Assembly: GCA_964405465.1 (NCBI GenBank)
Contig: CAYONZ010000021.1
Span: forward strand, 1 to 62,850
Length of the DNA stretch: 62,850 nt
Direction: 5' to 3'
Source of the DNA: CAYONZ01 sp964405465
GTDB lineage: Bacteria; Bdellovibrionota; Bdellovibrionia; Bdellovibrionales; JAMPXM01
The notes below the pieces were generated by a model. That model made no database searches and was not told the origin of the DNA. It saw only the letters and a program-made list of their open reading frames with translations. Positions within the stretch are counted from its first letter, which is position 1. Each line of letters opens with the position of its first letter. This document shows, piece by piece, positions 27,029-34,307 of the stretch. The position numbers and the translations under genes are program-made.

Positions 27029-27308
27029 CTCTGTATTAAATCTTCAGTCGTTACGTCCCAGATCGGCAGTTTTTGCATTAACACTTTGCCGTTCTTGACG
27101 CTTCAAATTCGTCGTTTCAAATAAAATTTTGATATGCCACCAGTATGCCGAAGATCATAAAAAATACACGTAAATTTTTCTGGTACAGCCTGAGGCAAAT
27201 TGTCTCGCCAAAAAAATGCGTGCGACATTTTGACGAAGTCGCGAAGCACGAACGAGAATCCTGCGAAAACTTTTTCAAGCGTCTCTTTTTGTCTGTCGAG
27301 CGTTCTCT

Positions 27309-27343
27309 GTCGAGCACTTTCGTATTTTACAAAAGTACTCGAC
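27309..27343. repeat. Imperfect 12-bp inverted repeat, in a 330-bp gene-free stretch
   Basis: GTCGAGCACTTT (27309-27320) and AAAGTACTCGAC (27332-27343) pair at 11 of 12 positions. The left arm overlaps the second of two direct copies of TCTGTCGAGC (27292 and 27306). It lies just beyond the stop of the minus-strand CBS gene and may end its transcript, although no T-run follows. The remainder of 27029-27358 shows no gene I can support. It should carry the cco operon promoter; no clear FNR box (TTGAT-N4-ATCAA) was seen. Confidence 0.45.
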
Positions 27344-27358
27344 TTAAAAATTATTTAC

Positions 27359-27766
27359 TTAATGTTTGAGTCGTCCATCTAACAAGGTTGTCATCGCTTT
27401 GAGTGCATCGACCCAAGTGAAAATTCCGACCAATTTTTTGTTGTCACAGACTAAAGCACAGCTATAGCGATGGGATGCCATCTCTGAACAAACATCTGAA
27501 AGAGGCGCATCTGGAGTGGTGATATATGGGTCTGGAGTATAGGCTTCAGAAATTTGCATTGTAGTTGGGTCAACGTCCTTGAAGGTCTCGACGAGTTTCA
27601 CATCTCTATCGGTCAACACGCCTACAAGTTTTCCACCATCAAGAACAGGTAGATGTCTCACTCTATGTTCAGACATCATCTTTTCTGCTTTTTCTAAAGT
27701 TTGATCAGCACCAATTGTGTGTGGAAGAACGGTCATATACTTTTGAATTGTCGGAATGGCTTTCAT
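27359..27766 (-). CDS. CBS-domain pair protein
   Basis: A 135-aa cytoplasmic protein made of two CBS motifs, from ATG 27766 with GGAGAA upstream. The first repeat has the core HRVRHLPVLDGGKLVGVLTDRDV and the second SHRYSCALVCDNKKLVGIFTWVD. Stand-alone CBS pairs bind adenosyl nucleotides and act as energy sensors. The target is unknown. Its neighbours are the cco operon on one side and the divergent CoA-transferase on the other, so a role in energy metabolism is a reasonable guess. Confidence 0.85.
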   Translation of the reverse strand: MKAIPTIQKYMTVLPHTIGADQTLEKAEKMMSEHRVRHLPVLDGGKLVGVLTDRDVKLVETFKDVDPTTMQISEAYTPDPYITTPDAPLSDVCSEMASHRYSCALVCDNKKLVGIFTWVDALKAMTTLLDGRLKH

Positions 27767-27936
27767 AAAATTTTTCTCCATTTTCAAGTTGCTTAAATGA
27801 GATCATCTTTTCTATAAGCATTTTAACAAGCAATAGTTGTTCCCAAGGGAAATGCGTGTTTATTGGCAAAAAATGCGTTTGAGCTGAGTCGAAATGACTC
27901 GGTGATGGCGAAATGTCACAATTCGAAAGGAAAAAA

Positions 27937-29220
27937 ATGGCTCGGCAAACTTCAGCGCTGTCAGCAGTTCAACACATTAAGTCGGGGCATCGTGTATTTG
28001 TGCACGGTTCGTCAGCAACGCCAAAGGTATTGATCGATGGTCTTTTGCAACGAGCGGGTGAACTGCGCGACGTAGAGTTGATTCACCTTCACACCGTGGG
28101 TGCCGCTCACTATGCGCACAATGATTATCGCGAAAGTTTTCGTGTGACGAATTTGTTTGTCGGACCGAATATGCGAAATCACATTGATTTTGACCGGGTT
28201 GATTACCTGCCTTGCTTTCTTTCTGAGATGCCACAGTTGTTTCGCTCGAAGATAAAGAAAATTGATGTGGCTTTGGTGCATGTCTCGCCACCAGATGCTC
28301 ATGGCTATTGCACTCTCGGAACAAGTGTGGACGTGGCGAAAGCTGCCGTTGAGACGGCTGACATTGTGATTGCGCAGATCAATCAGCAAATGCCTCGGGT
28401 TCATGGCGATGGATTTGTGCATATTTCGCGGTTCACTGATTACATTGAAATTGATGAGCCGTTGCCGAATGCGCCACGAGAGACCCTGAGTGAAGCCGAA
28501 CTTAAGATTGGAAGTCTAGCGGCATCGTTAATTGAAGATGGTTCAACTTTGCAGATGGGAATTGGAGCCATTCCGGATGCGGTGTTGGCATCACTTAAAG
28601 GGCATCGCCATCTTGGTATTCACACCGAGATGTGGTCGAATGGAGCTCTTGAGTTGATCAAATTAGGAGCGGTAGATAATTCGCGCAAGGCAGTCCACCC
28701 TGGTAAGACGGTGTCAGCATTTGTGCAAGGTTCAAAAGAGCTTTACGACTTTATTCATGACAACCCTTCGGTCATCGGACTTGAAGCGAGTTATGTTAAC
28801 AACACGGCCGTGATTCGACGAAACTCGAGAATGGTTGCGATCAATTCAGCAGTAGAGATTGATCTCACTGGACAAATTTGTGCAGACTCGGTTGGCTCGC
28901 GAGTGATCTCTGGGGTTGGTGGACAAATGGATTTTGTACGTGGGGCATCTTTATCAGAAGGTGGCAAGGCCATCATGGCCATCACCAGCCGTAGTAAAAC
29001 CGGGCGGTCTCGATTAGTGCCTCAGCTTCAAGTTGGTGCGGGGGTTGTGACCACCCGTGGACATGTTCACTATGTGGTGACCGAGTGGGGAATTGCCGAT
29101 CTCTATGGTAAAACTCTTGGTGAGCGAGCGCGTGCTCTATTGCAGATTGCTCATCCGGAGGATCGTGAGCGTTTGGAGCGAAGCTGGCACGATGTCATCA
29201 AATCGGTAATGCGCGACTAG
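27937..29220 (+). CDS. Acetyl-CoA hydrolase/4-hydroxybutyrate CoA-transferase family enzyme
   Basis: A 427-aa class I CoA-transferase-fold enzyme that moves CoA between short acyl groups, or hydrolyses acetyl-CoA. Landmarks are FVHGSSATP near the N-terminus, LQMGIGAIPDAVL (CoA loop), LGIHTEMWSNGA, NSAVEIDLTGQICADSVG with the likely catalytic Glu, and the C-terminal VVTTRGHVHYVVTEWGIADL. ATG 27937 is chosen for its AAAGGA site. The exact acyl donor and acceptor cannot be told. It diverges from the CBS gene. Confidence 0.88.
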   Translation: MARQTSALSAVQHIKSGHRVFVHGSSATPKVLIDGLLQRAGELRDVELIHLHTVGAAHYAHNDYRESFRVTNLFVGPNMRNHIDFDRVDYLPCFLSEMPQLFRSKIKKIDVALVHVSPPDAHGYCTLGTSVDVAKAAVETADIVIAQINQQMPRVHGDGFVHISRFTDYIEIDEPLPNAPRETLSEAELKIGSLAASLIEDGSTLQMGIGAIPDAVLASLKGHRHLGIHTEMWSNGALELIKLGAVDNSRKAVHPGKTVSAFVQGSKELYDFIHDNPSVIGLEASYVNNTAVIRRNSRMVAINSAVEIDLTGQICADSVGSRVISGVGGQMDFVRGASLSEGGKAIMAITSRSKTGRSRLVPQLQVGAGVVTTRGHVHYVVTEWGIADLYGKTLGERARALLQIAHPEDRERLERSWHDVIKSVMRD

Positions 29221-29237
29221 AGGGATCTTTTTTTTGT

Positions 29238-29792
29238 TTAAACAAATTTTGTTTTAACAATTTTTTCTAATTCGTCAAGTGCAATGGGTTGGAGGAGCGA
29301 AGCGTTTGCTCCCCAGCTTTTTCTTAAGTGGTCTAGTGTGGTGCGAGATCCTGTCGAAGTTAAAATCACGAATAATTCAGGGAAAAGTGCTTTTGCCTCT
29401 ATAAAAAAACGATGAGGCAGAAAGTCTCGCAGGTGTGTTTGCATGAGTAAAAAAGAATATCGTTCATGAGGGTTAGATAACGTCAAGTCACGTGCAGTTC
29501 GAAGCGCGCCTAGAGCTTCTGTTGCAGATGAAAATGCCTGTACTTGTAGTCCCAGTGAGCTCAGAAAGTCATACAGCAAGGATTTCATATCAGAATCCGG
29601 CTCAACGACCATAATGCGAACCAATGGCGGTAAAGAATGTTTGTTTGATTGACTGCCTGGCATGAAATCATGTGTAAGCAAGAAATTTGCCAGAGTTTGT
29701 GTTGGGAGTGGAAGATGATTTGTCTCCGTTCGACGTGGCTCGTAAAGTTCAGAATATTTGGCTGCCCTGAGTATACGTTGGAGTTGCAACAT
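29238..29792 (-). CDS. Degenerate response-regulator receiver (pseudo-receiver)
   Basis: A 184-aa protein whose last 130 residues look like a CheY-type receiver: RIMVVEPDSDMKSLLYDFL keeps an acidic pocket, ILTSTGS keeps the switch Ser/Thr, and LLQPIALDELEKIV is the last helix. The phospho-acceptor Asp is replaced (FLLMQTHLRD) and the conserved Lys before the Pro is gone (LQP instead of LKP), so phosphorylation is unlikely. The first 50 residues have no recognised domain. It is divergent from the stress-protein gene by about 60 bp. The start has no clear ribosome-binding site, so an internal start such as the Met at 29663 is possible. Confidence 0.65.
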   Translation of the reverse strand: MLQLQRILRAAKYSELYEPRRTETNHLPLPTQTLANFLLTHDFMPGSQSNKHSLPPLVRIMVVEPDSDMKSLLYDFLSSLGLQVQAFSSATEALGALRTARDLTLSNPHERYSFLLMQTHLRDFLPHRFFIEAKALFPELFVILTSTGSRTTLDHLRKSWGANASLLQPIALDELEKIVKTKFV

Positions 29793-29853
29793 GCTAAGGG
29801 ATGAGACACAATCGGGCCTGCGAATTGCCTACACTTCAAAAACAGGAGAATTT

Positions 29854-30798
29854 ATGAGAGCGATTTGGGCCATCCAACCCTTTGAGAAAAAACGATCACA
29901 AGTAAAGGCTCTTCTTGGAACCATACAAAGTTTGGTGGGCGGCGAGAGTGAGATTCACCCAGTGTCTATTGTGAGCCCCTCTTTTTTAAATTGGCCATCC
30001 GATTTGTCTCATGATTGGGAGAGCGAGTTCGCTTTGTTGGCGCACCAAAATGTTTCGCAATATCTAAAACCTGTGGCGAAAGCAACGTCTCCGATTACCA
30101 TTCTTACGCAATTCGAGAGTTCACAAAAAGTGGATGTTCTGAGTTTGTTGGAGTTCGCAAAAGAGGAGTCTGCGGATATCGTGATCACACAAGCTAGGCA
30201 GCTCTCAGGTTTGAAAAAGCTTTGGCTCGGAAGCTTTACCCAAAAATTGATTCATCTCTCTGATCAGCCCATTTTGGTGTTGCCAGCAAAGTTAGATTCT
30301 AAGAAAAAAATCAAAACGATTTTTTTGGCCACTGACTTTTCGTCTTTGTCCAAGAGAGTTTTTCTTGCGGCTTTGCCAATTGCAAAACGACTCAATGCTA
30401 AGTTAATTTTTTCTCATCGGCTCATGATGCCGCTTGAGCCAGTTGTCGATGCAAGCTTGGCGTTGGCTGGCGGAGGATGGCTTTCAGTCGAACAAGTTAT
30501 GGTTGCAGATCGGGAAGATAAACGAAAAAATGCCGACCAATGGAAGAAGCTGGCACAAGAAGCTGGGGTTAAATCTGAATATGTTGAAGATAAGTCAACC
30601 CGAGCTCTATCTGATGGACTTTTGAAAACTGCCCAGCAAAAAAAGGCCGATTTAATTGTGATTGGTACTGAAATAAGTGTGATGGGCGCTCAGCTTGTTG
30701 GAAGTGTTGCTCAAGAAGTGATCGCGAGTTCGAAAGTTCCAGTGCTTGTGGTTCCTCTTCATGAGAAAATTGAAAAGCCTAAAAAAAATAAAAAATAA
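29854..30798 (+). CDS. Tandem universal stress protein (two UspA domains)
   Basis: A 314-aa cytoplasmic protein with two UspA folds, from ATG 29854 after CAGGAGAA. The first domain is divergent. The second (about 150-310) opens with KTIFLATDFSSLSKRVFLAA and has the nucleotide-binding ending ADLIVIGTEISVMGAQLVGSVAQEVIASSKVPVLVVP. Such proteins bind ATP and support stress survival; the specific role is unknown. The regulator gene follows 27 bp later on the same strand, so they may form one unit. Confidence 0.85.
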   Translation: MRAIWAIQPFEKKRSQVKALLGTIQSLVGGESEIHPVSIVSPSFLNWPSDLSHDWESEFALLAHQNVSQYLKPVAKATSPITILTQFESSQKVDVLSLLEFAKEESADIVITQARQLSGLKKLWLGSFTQKLIHLSDQPILVLPAKLDSKKKIKTIFLATDFSSLSKRVFLAALPIAKRLNAKLIFSHRLMMPLEPVVDASLALAGGGWLSVEQVMVADREDKRKNADQWKKLAQEAGVKSEYVEDKSTRALSDGLLKTAQQKKADLIVIGTEISVMGAQLVGSVAQEVIASSKVPVLVVPLHEKIEKPKKNKK

Positions 30799-30825
30799 AT
30801 GGATCTGACAAAGGAGTAGAGTTTC

Positions 30826-32256
30826 ATGGCAGGTCGAAATGCCCATATTATTGTGATCGATGATGATGCTGAAATGCGATCTCTTCTCACGGACTTTCTT
30901 CAGCAGGAAGGTTATCGTGTTAGTAATTTTCCAAATGCTAGGTTGGCTTTAGAGAAAATCAGTGCAGATGGCCAGCCGTTTGATGGTGATCTTGTGATCT
31001 CCGACATTAAAATGCCAGAGATGACTGGAATTGAATTTGCTGAAAAGTTCAAAAGTATTCATCCAGAAGTACCACTCATTTTGATCACTGCTTTTGGTAG
31101 TATTGAGTCCGCCATAGATGCCATCAGAAAAGGTGCATTTGATTATGTGGTGAAGCCGTTCAAGTTGGCTGAGATGAGTGTGACTGTATCAAGAGCGTTG
31201 AAGTTTCGCGCTCTCGAGCGAGACAATACGATTTTGCGTTCTGAAATTCGCAACTCACATAGTTTTGCGAATATCATTGGCAAGAGTCCCGGAATGCAAG
31301 AGGTTTTCGATTTGGTTCGGCGTGTTTCGCAGGCGATGGCCAACGTTTTAATTACGGGCGAAAGTGGAACAGGAAAAGAAAGAGTGGCTCGCGCCATTCA
31401 TGATTTGGGGCCACGACGGGCAAAGCCTTTTGTTGCCATCAACTGTACTGCAATTCCAGAATCATTGCTCGAGTCTGAACTTTTTGGTCACGCTCGAGGC
31501 TCATTTACCGGAGCACATCAACGTAAACGCGGAATGTTTGAAGACGCCGACGGAGGCACGATATTTTTAGATGAGATTGGTGATATGGATCTGTCCATTC
31601 AGGCCAAACTTTTGCGTGTTATTCAAGAAAAACGCATTCGAGCTGTAGGAGATAACGTTGATCGTGAAATTGATGTGCGTATTATCGCGGCCACTCACAA
31701 AGATCTTAAGGCTGCAATTAAGGCGGGGAGATTCCGTGAAGATCTCTACTATCGATTGAGCGTAATTCCAATTGTGATACCGCCACTTCGCCATCGCCGA
31801 GAAGATATTCCTCTTTTAGCGGAGCATTTTTTAAAAAAATATGCAGCGGCAAATGGCTCTCGTGTGAACGCCTTTTCCAAAGAAGCAATGGCGAAACTTG
31901 TAGGCATGACCTGGGAAGGCAATGTTCGTGAGCTAGAAAATGTCATCGAGCGTGCCGTGGTTTTGGCTCAGGGAGATTTGATAGATATGCGTGATCTGCC
32001 TCATTCCGAGGTGGTAGATGCAGAAGCCTTTTATGCCCAGGCGACCGGGTCTTTTCCGACGCTCGAAGATTTAGAGCGCCGATACATCAAGTTTATTCTT
32101 GAAAAGTGTGGTGGGCGCAAAGAGAAGGCGGCACAGATTCTTGGTATCAATCGTCGAACTCTCTACCGAAAGGAACGTGAGGAGGAGTTTGGGGTGGATG
32201 ATCATGACGACCATGACTCTCATGATTCCAATGATGGTGGCCAGCACGCTGAATAA
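30826..32256 (+). CDS. NtrC-family sigma54-dependent response regulator
   Basis: A 476-aa three-domain regulator. The receiver (1-125) has acceptor Asp60 in LVISDIKMPEMTG. The AAA+ domain (about 150-380) has Walker A GESGTGKE, Walker B GGTIFLDEIGDM and the sigma54-contact loop as GSFTGA, a Ser variant of GAFTGA. A Fis-type helix-turn-helix ends the fold (KAAQILGINRRTLYRK). After it comes an unusual His/Asp-rich tail (DDHDDHDSHDSNDGGQH) that could bind metal. AAAGGAG precedes the ATG. No cognate kinase is adjacent; the nearest is at 42.7-44.4 kb. Confidence 0.93.
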   Translation: MAGRNAHIIVIDDDAEMRSLLTDFLQQEGYRVSNFPNARLALEKISADGQPFDGDLVISDIKMPEMTGIEFAEKFKSIHPEVPLILITAFGSIESAIDAIRKGAFDYVVKPFKLAEMSVTVSRALKFRALERDNTILRSEIRNSHSFANIIGKSPGMQEVFDLVRRVSQAMANVLITGESGTGKERVARAIHDLGPRRAKPFVAINCTAIPESLLESELFGHARGSFTGAHQRKRGMFEDADGGTIFLDEIGDMDLSIQAKLLRVIQEKRIRAVGDNVDREIDVRIIAATHKDLKAAIKAGRFREDLYYRLSVIPIVIPPLRHRREDIPLLAEHFLKKYAAANGSRVNAFSKEAMAKLVGMTWEGNVRELENVIERAVVLAQGDLIDMRDLPHSEVVDAEAFYAQATGSFPTLEDLERRYIKFILEKCGGRKEKAAQILGINRRTLYRKEREEEFGVDDHDDHDSHDSNDGGQHAE

Positions 32257-32334
32257 TCGATGACGAGTTGTATGGTCTCCTGATGGAGCTTCATTGTTAG
32301 AATGCGTGTGGGCTCTCTTTAAAAGGGGATAGCT

Positions 32335-33927
32335 ATGTCGGTTTCAAATCAAGAAAATTCATCTATGGAAATTTCGGTAGGCCACTCACCTGGCATTCAG
32401 CTGGCACAGCTTCAGAGTGTTTTGGTTTTGCGAGGGGCACGATGGATTTCGCAACCCCTTGAGTCGAACTTAACTTTGCCCATTCAAAAGGTGACTTCGG
32501 ATTCTCGTTTAGTGGATGAGCATACGGTATTTGTTGCGGTTAAAGGAACAAAAGCTGACGGGCATCGATATTTGCCTGAGGTTTGTTCCAAGAATCCCAT
32601 TGCGATTGTTGTTGAGGATCCCTCGCAGGTCCCGCCGGGTTATAGTGGTGTGGCGGTGGTCGGTGACTCAAGAGCCACTCTCACTTGGCTGGGAGCTGAG
32701 CTCTTTCATAGACCCAGCTCCAAGCTTTTTTGTGTTGGTGTGACTGGTACCAATGGTAAGACAAGCACTAGTTATTTGGTGGAACACCTTTTGAACTCTG
32801 CAGGAGATGCTACGGGTGTCATTGGAACGATCAATCATCATCTGCGCGAAAAAGTGTGGCCGACATCAATGACCACTCCCGATCCGGTGATTTTTCAAGA
32901 GCGTTTGTTTGAATTTTTGCAAGATGGAGCTACTTCTTTGGCAACAGAGGTGACCAGTCATGCATTGGATCAAGCGCGCATCGATGCTGTCGATTTTGAT
33001 GTGGCGATTTTTACCAATTTGACCCGCGATCATCTTGATTATCATCTCGATATGGATCGCTATTTTTTGGCTAAATCAAAATTATTTACTGATCTTTTGC
33101 TTCGTTCTGCAAAAAAAAACAAGACAGCAATTATCAATATCGATGACGAATACGGAGAGCGTCTTGCTCAAGAGGTTCAGCGGCATACCGCAATTAATTG
33201 TTGGACTTATGGGAAAAGCAAAGCGGCTGATTTCCAGTTGGTGTTTTCGCAGATGGATTTTTCGGGAATTGATTTTTCTGTGATCTCGCGTGAGGGACAG
33301 CAAAGTTTTCACCTGCCGATGACAGGAGAGCATAATGCCGCGAATGCGGTTGCCGCTATTTTGGCTGCTCGAGTACGAGGCGTTCCATGGGCACAACTGG
33401 TAGAAGATTTAAAGACCTTTAGCGGAGTACCAGGGCGGCTGCAGGCTGTGCGAAACTCTCGCGGGCTCCATATATTGGTCGACTACGCCCACACGGATGA
33501 TGCGCTTCAAAGCGTCTTGGGGCAGTTGAGTAAAGTCCGAACGCAAGCTGGGCTGAAGAACAAAATAATCACCGTTTTTGGGTGCGGTGGTGACCGTGAT
33601 CGCGGCAAGCGACCTATGATGATGCGTGCGGCACTTGCTGGTTCAGATCATGTGGTTCTGACTTCAGATAATCCGCGTACCGAAGATCCGAACCAAATCC
33701 TTCAGGATGCACTGGCTGGGTTACCAAAAAGTGGGGAACATGTTCCTGTAGATGCTCTGGTTGATAGAAAAAGGGCTATTGCTCATGCTTTGGGATCAGC
33801 AAAGGCTGGAGACGTTGTTTTGATTGCCGGAAAAGGGCATGAGACGACACAAGAAATTGGCACTGTTAAATACCCATTTAGTGATTTTGAGGTCGTTCGA
33901 GAGGTTTTGAGTTCGAAAGGCGAATAG
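32335..33927 (+). CDS. murE: UDP-MurNAc-L-Ala-D-Glu:meso-diaminopimelate ligase
   Basis: A 530-aa cytoplasmic Mur ligase that adds the third stem residue to the peptidoglycan precursor. It has the ATP loop GVTGTNGKTSTSYL, the uridine-binding SDSR-type segment (TSDSRLVDEHTVFVAVKG), TNLTRDHLDYH and the meso-DAP selectivity motif DNPR in LTSDNPRTEDP. An N-terminal extension of about 20 residues is present. GGGGAT precedes ATG 32335. It opens the second dcw block but is followed by non-dcw genes. Confidence 0.96.
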   Translation: MSVSNQENSSMEISVGHSPGIQLAQLQSVLVLRGARWISQPLESNLTLPIQKVTSDSRLVDEHTVFVAVKGTKADGHRYLPEVCSKNPIAIVVEDPSQVPPGYSGVAVVGDSRATLTWLGAELFHRPSSKLFCVGVTGTNGKTSTSYLVEHLLNSAGDATGVIGTINHHLREKVWPTSMTTPDPVIFQERLFEFLQDGATSLATEVTSHALDQARIDAVDFDVAIFTNLTRDHLDYHLDMDRYFLAKSKLFTDLLLRSAKKNKTAIINIDDEYGERLAQEVQRHTAINCWTYGKSKAADFQLVFSQMDFSGIDFSVISREGQQSFHLPMTGEHNAANAVAAILAARVRGVPWAQLVEDLKTFSGVPGRLQAVRNSRGLHILVDYAHTDDALQSVLGQLSKVRTQAGLKNKIITVFGCGGDRDRGKRPMMMRAALAGSDHVVLTSDNPRTEDPNQILQDALAGLPKSGEHVPVDALVDRKRAIAHALGSAKAGDVVLIAGKGHETTQEIGTVKYPFSDFEVVREVLSSKGE

Positions 33928-34071
33928 TCTGTGGACCACTTGGGCCGGTCCTAAAGTGGTTCCATGTTTTCTGATGCCAGCTCATCGTGGAACTGTCGAT
34001 ATCGATTTTCTTTAGTCTATTCAGATGCATAAAATAAAAACTGTTTATGTTCTAGACACTTTATTTCTTCG

Positions 34072-34185
34072 GTCTACAAACGAAGGCGTTTTATTATATA
34101 GAGTGTGCACCCTCTTAGAGCACTGTCGGATGGGGTATCCTTGGGCGGTCATTGGCTCTGGTTTGCAATTTGCACCACAGTGCTC
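34072..34185 (+). promoter_or_regulatory. Candidate promoter and structured leader before the subtilase gene
   Basis: The 380 bp between murE and the subtilase holds no supported gene. A weak promoter (TCTACA at 34073, 16 bp, TATATA at 34095-34100) would start a leader of about 200 nt. In it GAGCACTGT (34118-34126) and ACAGTGCTC (34177-34185) form a perfect 9-bp stem. It encloses GGAT/ATCC and TGCA-ATT-TGCA hairpins. This resembles a branched leader RNA; the assignment is tentative. Confidence 0.35.
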
Positions 34186-34307
34186 GTCTTTAAGATCAAA
34201 AATGAGGCAATCAGGATTGGTTGGCGAGTCGAACTCGGATGCCCCGAGATTCAATTGGTGCGATCACATGAAATTGCCTCCTGCTCAATGAATGCCGGAG
34301 GTTCAGC

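Noticed and set aside
27085..27120. FNR/ANR box (TTGACGCTTCAA) upstream of the cco operon
   Set aside because: Half-sites are only 4 bp apart instead of the 6 needed between TTGA and TCAA, and the flanking T and A are missing.
27145..27369. 74-residue plus-strand frame between ccoI and the CBS gene
   Set aside because: Basic, low-complexity composition, no clear ribosome-binding site, and it overlaps the end of the CBS gene and a hairpin.
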